The notes under the pieces are model-generated. The model was not told where the DNA came from. It did no database searches and worked only from the letters and a program-made list of their open reading frames with translations. Shown here one piece after another: positions 1 through 6,045 of a stretch of 11,037 nt of DNA (the first letter of the stretch is position 1; each line of letters opens with the position of its first letter). The stretch covers positions 1 to 11,037 of the forward strand of contig JAKSUD010000014.1 of assembly GCA_024409185.1 (NCBI GenBank), written 5' to 3'. Origin of the DNA: an archaeon (lineage in GTDB: Archaea; Methanobacteriota; Methanobacteria; Methanobacteriales; Methanobacteriaceae). Position numbers and translations under genes: made by a program.

Positions 1-60
1 TATAGATTTAAATAATTTATTAAAATTTATTAAAAAAAGAATAAAATATGAAAAATAATT

Positions 61-92
61 TAAAAAAAATACAAAAAGAAAATAAAAATAAT
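61..92 (-). terminator. U-rich terminator after the channel gene
   Basis: Read on the minus strand, the stretch just past the channel stop codon has several T runs, one of them eight bases long, with no clear hairpin. This fits the U-tract termination known in archaea. The remaining bases to the window edge (1-60) are AT-rich and I see no gene in them. Confidence 0.45.
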
Positions 93-122
93 AGTAAATC
101 CTGCATTATTGAATATAATTTG

Positions 123-839
123 CTACTTATTTTCTTCTTTATTTTTTAATAATTCCATAATTATTTCATTTTGTTTTTTTAATTCAACAACTTCTTTTTC
201 TAAATTTAAAATAGTTGAATCTTTTTCTATGTTAAAATAAGTAATAACTAATGCAGACAATGCACCAATTCCCACAATACTTGTTAAAGAAATAATTATT
301 GCAATTATTTTTCCAATTTGAGTCTGCATTGTTATATCCCCATAACCTACAGAGATAAAAGTAATTATTACAAAATAAATACTTTGTAAAAAACTAATAT
401 CTTCAACTAAAGATATAATCAAAGCACCAATAAGAAGAATACCTACTATAAATATAACAAGTTTATCAATATGTATTTTATTATTAATTTGTTCAATTTT
501 ACGAATTATAGGGTTTATTATACTTGCAATCTTTAAAATTTTTATTATTCTGAATAATCTTAAAAATTTCAATAAACTTAAACCACTACCTAATAAAATT
601 AAATCATAAGGAATACTTGCAATAATTGGTATAATATTATCTTTTAAAGATTTCTTTTTATCAACACCATGTTTAATTTCAAAACCAATATCTATTAACA
701 ATACTAATGAAACAAAAGTATCGAATAAAATTAAAGGTATAGTTGCTTTAACAAGAACCATATAAATAATGATAATAATATCCATTATGAACAAAATTGG
801 GAAAATCAAATTTTGTCTTTTTTCATTCCTATCGACCAT
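123..839 (-). CDS. Voltage-gated-type potassium channel protein (six transmembrane segments)
   Basis: Likely a tetrameric cation channel of the cytoplasmic membrane, probably selective for potassium. Numbered from the start used here (238 residues), there are hydrophobic segments at about 11-30, 35-53 and 68-86. An S4-like helix follows with a positive charge every third residue (K91, R94, R97, K100, K103). Then come S5 at about 125-146, a pore loop with filter SVGYGD (163-168), and S6 at about 176-201. The last 35 residues are charged with heptad leucines/isoleucines, so probably a short coiled coil; there is no RCK/TrkA-N nucleotide-binding domain. Two start codons are possible, at 845 and 839. 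Neither has a ribosome binding site, and the TATA box at 861-870 places transcription start at about 839, so I favour 839 and a leaderless mRNA. Family identity is firm; voltage gating and ion choice are inferred from motifs. Confidence 0.88.
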   Translation of the reverse strand: MVDRNEKRQNLIFPILFIMDIIIIIYMVLVKATIPLILFDTFVSLVLLIDIGFEIKHGVDKKKSLKDNIIPIIASIPYDLILLGSGLSLLKFLRLFRIIKILKIASIINPIIRKIEQINNKIHIDKLVIFIVGILLIGALIISLVEDISFLQSIYFVIITFISVGYGDITMQTQIGKIIAIIISLTSIVGIGALSALVITYFNIEKDSTILNLEKEVVELKKQNEIIMELLKNKEENK

Positions 840-860
840 TATCATAGACTATGGTTTTCT

Positions 861-870
861 ATATATAAAT
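861..870 (-). promoter_or_regulatory. TATA box of the channel gene
   Basis: On the minus strand this reads ATTTATATAT, close to the methanogen box A consensus. Its centre is about 26 bases before the ATG at 839, the usual archaeal distance to the transcription start. The rest of the 846-1115 spacer holds no gene that I can support. Confidence 0.6.
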
Positions 871-1059
871 TTTTATAGTAACTTTTAAAACAGAACAAAT
901 TTTTATTCAGAAAAATAATTTCTCATATTTAAAAAGATATTTATTTTCTTTAAATTCAAAGATTTATAATAATATTTAATAGCTTCAGATTATCATGTCA
1001 GATAATAAAAATAAGGAAAATAGTAAAAATAGAAATAAAATTACTAAAAATTAAAATAA

Positions 1060-1117
1060 AAATAAATAAAAAAATAAGAATAAATAAAAAATAAGAAAAA
1101 TTGATTTAAAATCAATT
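1060..1117 (-). terminator. Terminator of the por operon (hairpin plus U-tracts)
   Basis: A 7-bp inverted repeat (AATTGAT at 1099-1105, ATCAATT at 1111-1117, five-base loop) overlaps the porF stop codon. On the minus strand it is followed by several T-rich runs between about 1098 and 1060. The stem is all AT except one pair, so the U-tracts probably matter more than the hairpin. Confidence 0.55.
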
Positions 1118-1544
1118 ATTTCATGAATTTTTGAATTTTCTTAAATCCTTCAGAAAGTTTTTCTTGTTTTGCAGCAATCACTTCTTCAGAATTGTTAATT
1201 AATGCACCAGTTGGACAAGATTCTACACATTGTTGTTTGTCTTGACCTTTACATAAATCACATTTTTTAGCTTGACCTACTTCATTGATGGTAATTGCAC
1301 CAATAGGACAAACTTCTTGACATAATTTACAACCAATACATTTTTCTTCATTAATAGTGATAGCTCCACCTACCTCTTCAATAGCTCCTTTAGGACAAAT
1401 GAGAAGACAAGGTGCTCTATCAGGACTACAATGCATACAGAACAATGGTACACTATCGTATACACGAATTGCATTATTAGGACAGTTACGTTCGCAAAGT
1501 CCACATTCAACACAAAGTTCTGGTTTTACAACTAATTCTGTCAT
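1116..1544 (-). CDS. porF: PorF, polyferredoxin associated with pyruvate:ferredoxin oxidoreductase
   Basis: A 142-residue iron-sulfur protein with four cysteine quartets: C11/C14/C17/C21, C36/C39/C46/C50, C69/C72/C75/C79 and C95/C98/C106/C110. This predicts four [4Fe-4S] clusters. It has no membrane segment or signal peptide, so it should be cytoplasmic, and it ends in a lysine-rich helix. It is the last gene of the por cluster, 11 bases after porE, and its GGTGA ribosome binding site lies in that gap. Work on Methanococcus maripaludis links PorE and PorF to electron transfer to the pyruvate oxidoreductase, with the Ehb hydrogenase as likely source; the same role here is inferred from gene order and architecture. 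The fold resembles HycB/DmsB-type electron-transfer subunits, and a general annotator may call it only a 4Fe-4S binding protein. Confidence 0.88.
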   Translation of the reverse strand: MTELVVKPELCVECGLCERNCPNNAIRVYDSVPLFCMHCSPDRAPCLLICPKGAIEEVGGAITINEEKCIGCKLCQEVCPIGAITINEVGQAKKCDLCKGQDKQQCVESCPTGALINNSEEVIAAKQEKLSEGFKKIQKFMK

Positions 1545-1555
1545 ATTTTCACCTT

Positions 1556-2053
1556 TTAATCCTCAAATGCTTTTTTAGCTCTTGTATCAGAGGTAATAAC
1601 ATTTATAAAACTTTTTGCTTTAGGTTTTTTACCTAATCCTGCCATTTTTTCTATATGTGCTTTTTGTTTTCTTGCAATAATATCATTACAATCACTAACT
1701 TCAATAGCACGTTTAGAACAAGCTTGTACACAAGCAGGACCTTCTTCGCGACCTGCACAATGATTACATTTATGAGCATTACCATTTTCAACACGGATTG
1801 CTCCAAATGGACAGGATATTGCACAGAAACCACAAGCAATACATTTTTCAGTATTTACACCTAAGTTAGACATAGCTCCAGTTGGACAAATAATTTCACA
1901 AGGAGCATCTTCACATTGTTGACAACGAATAGGATAATAAGAACCTTCTAAATCATGAATAGTGATTCTAGAAACACCATGAACTCCTTCACAAGCTTTT
2001 TCACAGTCTTTACAACCATCACATAATTCAGTTTGTACTAATAATTTTTCCAA
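1556..2053 (-). CDS. porE: PorE, polyferredoxin associated with pyruvate:ferredoxin oxidoreductase
   Basis: A 165-residue cytoplasmic polyferredoxin with quartets C11/C14/C17/C21, C44/C47/C52/C56, C71/C74/C77/C81 and C96/C99/C108/C112, so four [4Fe-4S] clusters, plus one extra cysteine (C122). It has the same four-quartet layout as PorF, including the longer gaps inside the second and fourth quartets, which suggests the two arose by duplication. The start codon is TTG: a perfect GGAGGT at 2061-2066 sits seven bases before it, and the first residues (MEKLLVQTELC) align with the PorF N-terminus. It lies 23 bases after porB and is surely co-transcribed with it. The role in carrying electrons between the enzyme and the ferredoxin/hydrogenase pool is taken from what is known of the family in methanogens. 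Confidence 0.87.
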   Translation of the reverse strand: MEKLLVQTELCDGCKDCEKACEGVHGVSRITIHDLEGSYYPIRCQQCEDAPCEIICPTGAMSNLGVNTEKCIACGFCAISCPFGAIRVENGNAHKCNHCAGREEGPACVQACSKRAIEVSDCNDIIARKQKAHIEKMAGLGKKPKAKSFINVITSDTRAKKAFED

Positions 2054-2076
2054 AAGAGTTACCTCCTTCTAATTAC

Positions 2077-2943
2077 CTATATTCCTAATTCTTCACACTG
2101 AGCGTCAACAAATTCTTGAATTTGATCAATTTCTACGTCAGTAAGGTGTCTGAATCTTTTCTGAGCAGATAAGTATTCTTTAACTGGTTTTCTGTTTTGA
2201 GGTCTGTAAGTAACTTTAAATTCACCATTTTCAATTTCAAATAATCCCCAAGCACCAGATTCAACAGCTAATCTACCAAGTTGAATAGTGTTTTCAGGTT
2301 TGAATCCCCAACCAGTTGTACAAGGTTGGTTTAAGTGAATATAAGCTGGACCATCAGTTTCAGCAGCTTTTTTAACTTTTTTCATAAAGTCTTCAGGGTA
2401 AGCGATAGATGCAGTAGCTACATATGGAACTCCATGAGCTGCCATAATGAAAGCCATATTTTTCTTAGGTCTATCTTCACCAAAACTTTGTTTACCTGCT
2501 GGAGAAGTAGTAGTTGATGCACCAAATGGAGTAGAACTACTTCTTTGAATACCAGTATTCATATAAGCTTCATTATCATAACAAACATAAGTTAAGTTGT
2601 GACCTCTTTCCATAGCACCAGATAAGGCTTGCATACCAATATCTGTAGTACCTCCGTCACCACCGAAAGCTACAATATTAACATCTTCTTTTCCTTGTGC
2701 TTTTAATGCTCTTTCTACACCAGAAGCAACAGCTGCTGCATTTTCAAATGCAACATGAACCCAAGGAATTTCCCATGCAGTTTCAGGATAAGGAGTGGTC
2801 ATAACTTCTAAACAACCAGTTGCAGAAATAGCTACAGTGTTTCTACCTAAAGCTTTAAGAGCAAGTCTTACTCCAATAGAAGCTCCACAACCTGCACAAC
2901 CTCTGTGACCTGGTGCTAATAATTCTTCTTGAGAGAAATCCAT
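2077..2943 (-). CDS. porB: Pyruvate:ferredoxin oxidoreductase beta subunit (thiamine diphosphate binding)
   Basis: Catalytic subunit that binds thiamine diphosphate and the proximal [4Fe-4S] cluster. With the start chosen here (288 residues), the cluster ligands are C16, C19, C44 and C208. The thiamine diphosphate/Mg signature runs from GDGG at 95-98 to [10 protein letters not shown] at about 122-131. The frame stays open upstream to an ATG at 2988, but that would overlap porA by 44 bases. The ATG at 2943 has GGAGG nine bases upstream (2953-2957), begins one base after the porA stop, and gives the family's usual N-terminus just before the [10 protein letters not shown] motif. The near-zero spacing to porA suggests coupled translation and equal amounts of the two subunits. 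The subunit is complete and all key residues are present. Confidence 0.96.
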   Translation of the reverse strand: MDFSQEELLAPGHRGCAGCGASIGVRLALKALGRNTVAISATGCLEVMTTPYPETAWEIPWVHVAFENAAAVASGVERALKAQGKEDVNIVAFGGDGGTTDIGMQALSGAMERGHNLTYVCYDNEAYMNTGIQRSSSTPFGASTTTSPAGKQSFGEDRPKKNMAFIMAAHGVPYVATASIAYPEDFMKKVKKAAETDGPAYIHLNQPCTTGWGFKPENTIQLGRLAVESGAWGLFEIENGEFKVTYRPQNRKPVKEYLSAQKRFRHLTDVEIDQIQEFVDAQCEELGI

Positions 2944-2944
2944 T

Positions 2945-4093
2945 TTATTCATCCTCCTTAAGTCCAATCCAGTTAACTTTTTTCTCACCAGATTTTGTTA
3001 ATTCTACACATTCTTTAATATAATCAGGAATGATATCTCTTCCACCTAAACCAAGGATAAAACCATAGGTGTCGTTATCACATTTAGCACAAATATCAGT
3101 GAAAAGAGCTCCACCAATACCGAAAGTTACGTTTTTATCAAGAACTGCTAATTTATCAGCATTTTTGACAATTTCATTAATTTCTTCATAAGGGAAAGGT
3201 CTGTAAGCTCTAATTTTAAGAAGACCTACTTTTTCACCTTGTTCTCTTAATTCATCAACAACAACTCTGATTGTACTACACATTGAACCCATAGCAACTA
3301 ATATAATCTCAGCATCATCACATTTGTATGGTTCTACAAGATCATATTTTCTTCCGAATTTTTCACCAAATTCTGCACCTACTTCTTTAATAACAGATTT
3401 TGAATTATCCATAGCTACTTGCATTGCATATCTTGCTTCTGTATAATATTCAGGATCTGCTAAAGTACCTAAAGACATTGGTTTTGCAGGGTCTAAAAAA
3501 GCATGAGTTGGTTCATAAGCTGGTAAGAACTCATCAACTGCTTCTGCTTCTAAAAGTTCAACAGGTTCAACAGTGTGAGTTAAAATAAATCCATCTAAAC
3601 ATACCATAACTGGTAATAAAACATCTTTGTTTTCTGCAATTTTATAAGCTTGAATAATAGTATCATGAGCTTCTTGAGCATTTTCTACATATAAATGAAT
3701 CCATCCTGCATCTCTTTGTGCGATGGAATCTTGTTGATCGTTCCAAATATTTAATGGAGCAGAAATAGCTCTGTTTGCATCTGCCATTACTATTGGAGCT
3801 CTCATTCCAGCAGCTGCAAATAATATTTCATGCATTAACATTAATCCTTGAGAAGAAGTAGCTGTGAATACTCTTACACCAGCTTCAGAAGCACCTAAAG
3901 TAGCACTAATAGTACTGTGTTCTGATTCTACTCTAATATACTCAGCATCTAAATCTCCATCTGCAACATATTGTGCAAGATATTCGGAGATAGTAGTTTG
4001 TGGAGTAATAGGATAAACAGGAACAACTTGTGGTTTAGCCAATTTAACAGCCTCAGTGACTGCTTTATTTGATGTCATAACTTGTTTTGTCAT
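2945..4093 (-). CDS. porA: Pyruvate:ferredoxin oxidoreductase alpha subunit
   Basis: A 382-residue subunit carrying the pyrimidine-binding half of the thiamine diphosphate site. It takes part in the reversible reaction pyruvate + CoA + 2 oxidised ferredoxin to acetyl-CoA + CO2 + 2 reduced ferredoxin. In an autotrophic or acetate-assimilating methanogen this usually runs towards pyruvate. Visible motifs are YPITPQT at 27-33 (the threonine that contacts pyruvate in this family), VESEHS at 55-60 (the glutamate that activates the cofactor), TSSQGL at 79-84, and NIWNDQQD at 115-122. A C-terminal domain with the AMGSMCST region is present at about 267-274. GGAG at 4101-4104, seven bases upstream, supports the first ATG. 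PorD ends 25 bases upstream, and porB starts one base after the stop. Pyruvate specificity is inferred from the por gene set; the 2-oxoglutarate and 2-oxoisovalerate enzymes have related alpha subunits. Confidence 0.96.
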   Translation of the reverse strand: MTKQVMTSNKAVTEAVKLAKPQVVPVYPITPQTTISEYLAQYVADGDLDAEYIRVESEHSTISATLGASEAGVRVFTATSSQGLMLMHEILFAAAGMRAPIVMADANRAISAPLNIWNDQQDSIAQRDAGWIHLYVENAQEAHDTIIQAYKIAENKDVLLPVMVCLDGFILTHTVEPVELLEAEAVDEFLPAYEPTHAFLDPAKPMSLGTLADPEYYTEARYAMQVAMDNSKSVIKEVGAEFGEKFGRKYDLVEPYKCDDAEIILVAMGSMCSTIRVVVDELREQGEKVGLLKIRAYRPFPYEEINEIVKNADKLAVLDKNVTFGIGGALFTDICAKCDNDTYGFILGLGGRDIIPDYIKECVELTKSGEKKVNWIGLKEDE

Positions 4094-4118
4094 AAAATTT
4101 CTCCTATTTCTTTTTTAG

Positions 4119-4364
4119 CTATTCTTCTCTTATCATTTCAATAGCTTTAACTGGGCATTCTACTTTACAAATACCGCAGCCTTTACAATAATCATAATCA
4201 ATTTCATGTTCTTTTCCAATACATCCATCTGGACAGAACAAAATACAATTATCACAATCTACACATTTTTCTTTATCGAGAACTGGTTTAAAAGTTCTCC
4301 AACTCCCGGTTTTATTATTACGAGTACTTCCAGGTTCACTTATTCCGCACCCAATAGAAACCAT
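4119..4364 (-). CDS. porD: Pyruvate:ferredoxin oxidoreductase delta subunit (2[4Fe-4S])
   Basis: An 81-residue ferredoxin-like subunit that passes electrons from the PorB cluster to external ferredoxin. Two motifs are clear: C34/C37/C40/C44 followed by proline, and C60/C63/C66/C70 followed by proline. An additional C48 lies in the CPDGC stretch. The N-terminal segment with [19 protein letters not shown] is typical of delta subunits of 2-oxoacid oxidoreductases and separates it from free ferredoxins. A GGTGAT ribosome binding site (4368-4373) stands three bases before the ATG. Unlike the other por genes, it is separated from its upstream partner porC by 194 bases, so it may also be transcribed from a promoter of its own. 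Confidence 0.94.
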   Translation of the reverse strand: MVSIGCGISEPGSTRNNKTGSWRTFKPVLDKEKCVDCDNCILFCPDGCIGKEHEIDYDYCKGCGICKVECPVKAIEMIREE

Positions 4365-4411
4365 TTAATCACCTTTATTTTCCGTTAAAGTTAAATTATA
4401 AGTTTTATTAT

Positions 4412-4424
4412 TTTCATTTTAAAA
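4412..4424. repeat. 13-base direct repeat, copy 1
   Basis: The sequence tttcattttaaaa recurs exactly at 4439-4451, starting 27 bases on. Both copies lie in the porC-porD spacer. In such AT-rich DNA a 13-base match may be chance. Confidence 0.4.
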
Positions 4425-4438
4425 GAATTTTTAATTAA

Positions 4439-4451
4439 TTTCATTTTAAAA
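4439..4451. repeat. 13-base direct repeat, copy 2
   Basis: Exact second copy of the repeat at 4412-4424, in the same orientation. Confidence 0.4.
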
Positions 4452-4558
4452 AATTAATTCTAATTTTGAATTTTATATTTTTTATTAATACTTCATCGAG
4501 CAAATTATCAAAAACTTAAGAAATTAATTAAAATAAGAATCAACTTAATTTATTAAAA

Positions 4559-5080
4559 TTAAGCCATGTCATAAGCTATTTTAGCAGCTACAGCATTCTT
4601 TTCCCCTAATTTACCTGGGAAAGTTTCTTTAATTACTTTTAAAAGAGATTCAATACTAACTGCACCAGTTTTCTTTGCAAAGTAACCTAAAATAATTGTG
4701 TTAACAATATTAACACCTAAGTTTTCTAAAGCAATACCAGTCGCATCAATATTATAAACTGGATGGGATTCACCCTTAATATCACTTGTAGTATTTATAA
4801 TAATTTCACTGTTTTCTTTAACTCCAGCATACACATCTACAACATTCAAAAGACCATCGTCAAGAACTAAGACATAATCAGGATTGTAAACTTGATATCT
4901 GATATTTACAGGTTCATCATCAATCCTGGTAAAAGCCATAACAGGAGCTCCTCTTCTTTCAACACCAAAGAATGGGAACGCTTGAGAGAATTTACCATCT
5001 TCAAATGCTGCTTTAGCTAAAATTTCAGCTGCAGTTACAGCACCTTGTCCTCCACGACCGTGAAAGCGAATTTCAATCAT
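4559..5080 (-). CDS. porC: Pyruvate:ferredoxin oxidoreductase gamma subunit
   Basis: A 173-residue subunit of the 2-oxoacid:ferredoxin oxidoreductase gamma family. The signature GRGGQG is at residues 8-13, followed by the [17 protein letters not shown] region at about 37-53. The gamma subunit completes the alpha-beta-gamma-delta enzyme and is linked to the CoA-binding part of the one-chain enzymes. The frame is open further to an ATG at 5113, but the start at 5080 is the better one. GGAGG (5089-5093) lies just upstream, the product then begins [13 protein letters not shown] as is usual, and the promoter at 5127-5135 places transcription start near 5106, after the longer start. It is the first gene of the por locus, transcribed divergently from lemA. 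Confidence 0.95.
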
Positions 5081-5126
5081 TGAATTTTCCTCCATTCTAT
5101 CATTAATAATCATTATAAATTACAAG

Positions 5127-5141
5127 ATATATAAACTTTGG
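5127..5141 (-). promoter_or_regulatory. Promoter of the por operon (TATA box with BRE-like element)
   Basis: Read on the minus strand, TTTATATAT (5135-5127) is preceded by a purine-rich CCAAAG, as expected of a BRE plus TATA box. The predicted transcription start, about 25 bases further at roughly 5106, gives porC a 25-base leader containing its GGAGG site. This is one of the clearest promoters in the window. Confidence 0.65.
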
Positions 5142-5155
5142 GATAAATCCTAATT

Positions 5156-5290
5156 AATCATGATAAATATGACAAAATTATAAAAAAGTATTACTAATAA
5201 AGGTCAAAATGGAGAGATTTAGAAAAATTCATAAAAATCATCATAAAATATCATGAAAAATTTTTAAATCATGACAAAATATTATGAAAA
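5156..5290. repeat. Degenerate TCAT-type repeats in the por/lemA divergent spacer
   Basis: Related units occur at about 5158-5172 (TCATGATAAATATGA), 5229-5238, 5241-5256 (TCATAAAATATCATGA) and 5269-5290. The last two share aaaatatYatgaaaa (5245-5259 and 5276-5290, one mismatch), 31 bases apart, about three helical turns. Several units read as TCAT...ATGA dyads, the form expected of a dimeric regulator's site. They lie between the por and lemA promoters. Function is inferred; the AT bias makes chance similarity a real alternative. Confidence 0.35.
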
Positions 5291-5310
5291 TTCAAATCTT
5301 AAAATAGCAT

Positions 5311-5320
5311 AACTATAAAT
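5311..5320 (+). promoter_or_regulatory. Candidate TATA box of the lemA unit
   Basis: The stretch aactataaat would place the transcription start near 5341 and leave a leader of about 60 bases that includes GGAGGT at 5391-5396. Other TATA-like stretches at 5334-5343 and 5361-5370 cannot be excluded; the last would start the mRNA on top of the ribosome binding site. Confidence 0.3.
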
Positions 5321-5401
5321 AATAACTTACATAATTATAAAATAACATTTAAATTAATAATGTATATAATTAAAAAATACATTAATGAATGGAGGTAAAA
5401 A

Positions 5402-5965
5402 ATGGAATTATTAACAATAGGAATAATAATTGTTGTTGTAATAATTATAGTTTTAATAATTGCAATTATTGCATTATACAATGGACTTGTAAAAGCTAAA
5501 AATAAAGTTAAAAATGCATGGGCTCAAATTGATGTTCAATTAAATAGAAGAGCAGATTTAATCCCAAATTTAATCGAAACTGTTAAAGGATATGCATCAC
5601 ATGAAAAAACAATCTTTGATGATGTGACTAAAGCAAGATCTGGACTTATGAATGCAAATACTGTAAAAGATATTGAAGAAGCTAATAATACATTATCAGG
5701 TACTTTAAAAACATTATTTGCAGTAGCTGAAAATTACCCTGATTTAAAAGCTAATGAAAACTTTAAAGAATTACAAAAACAATTAGCAGAAACTGAAGAT
5801 AAAATTGCATATTCAAGACAATTTTATAATGATACTGTTTATATGTACAATAATAAATGTCAAACATTCCCAAGCAGCATCTTTGCAAATGCTTTTGGAT
5901 TTAAAGAAGTGGATTTCTTTGAAACTGCTGGAGAAACAAGATCTGTACCTAAAGTAGAATTCTAA
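5402..5965 (+). CDS. lemA: LemA family protein
   Basis: A 187-residue protein with one N-terminal membrane segment (about residues 4-28) followed by a helical domain. The conserved LemA pattern is easy to see: [35 protein letters not shown] at about 34-68, [27 protein letters not shown] at about 108-134, then the [13 protein letters not shown] region and a C-terminal [10 protein letters not shown] segment. Its length is normal for the family. The molecular function of LemA proteins is not established. GGAGGT five bases before the ATG is the strongest ribosome binding site on this strand. The next gene, a DUF2207 protein, begins 80 bases on without an obvious promoter, so the two are probably one transcript. 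The same pairing is seen in many bacteria and archaea, which suggests a shared role at the cell surface or membrane. Confidence 0.93.
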   Translation: MELLTIGIIIVVVIIIVLIIAIIALYNGLVKAKNKVKNAWAQIDVQLNRRADLIPNLIETVKGYASHEKTIFDDVTKARSGLMNANTVKDIEEANNTLSGTLKTLFAVAENYPDLKANENFKELQKQLAETEDKIAYSRQFYNDTVYMYNNKCQTFPSSIFANAFGFKEVDFFETAGETRSVPKVEF

Positions 5966-6045
5966 ATAAAAATAATATTAATATTTCTAATAGTAATAAT
6001 TAAATGATATTAAATTAATAAAACTAATTTAAATTAGGTGAAAAT

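Larger units (their letters stand above)
4365..4558 (-). other. AT-rich gap between porC and porD
   Basis: No coding frame is evident in this spacer. It contains a 13-base direct repeat (see the separate entries) and, on the minus strand, a weak TATA-like CTTATAATTT at about 4393-4402. That site is too close to porD to leave much leader. The T runs after the porC stop are short, so partial termination with read-through into porD is possible but not shown. Confidence 0.4.

Noticed and set aside
1357..1864. Plus-strand open frames opposite porF and porE
   Set aside because: They mirror cysteine-rich coding sequence on the other strand and have no ribosome binding site or recognisable product.
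2944..2988. Overlap of porB with the end of porA through an earlier ATG
   Set aside because: The ribosome binding site and the conserved N-terminus both fit the ATG at 2943, which leaves no overlap.
5081..5113. Longer N-terminus for porC
   Set aside because: The predicted transcription start lies inside this segment and GGAGG sits just before the ATG at 5080.
5156..5290. CRISPR-like array
   Set aside because: The units are short, degenerate and unevenly spaced, with no spacers of constant length and no cas genes nearby.
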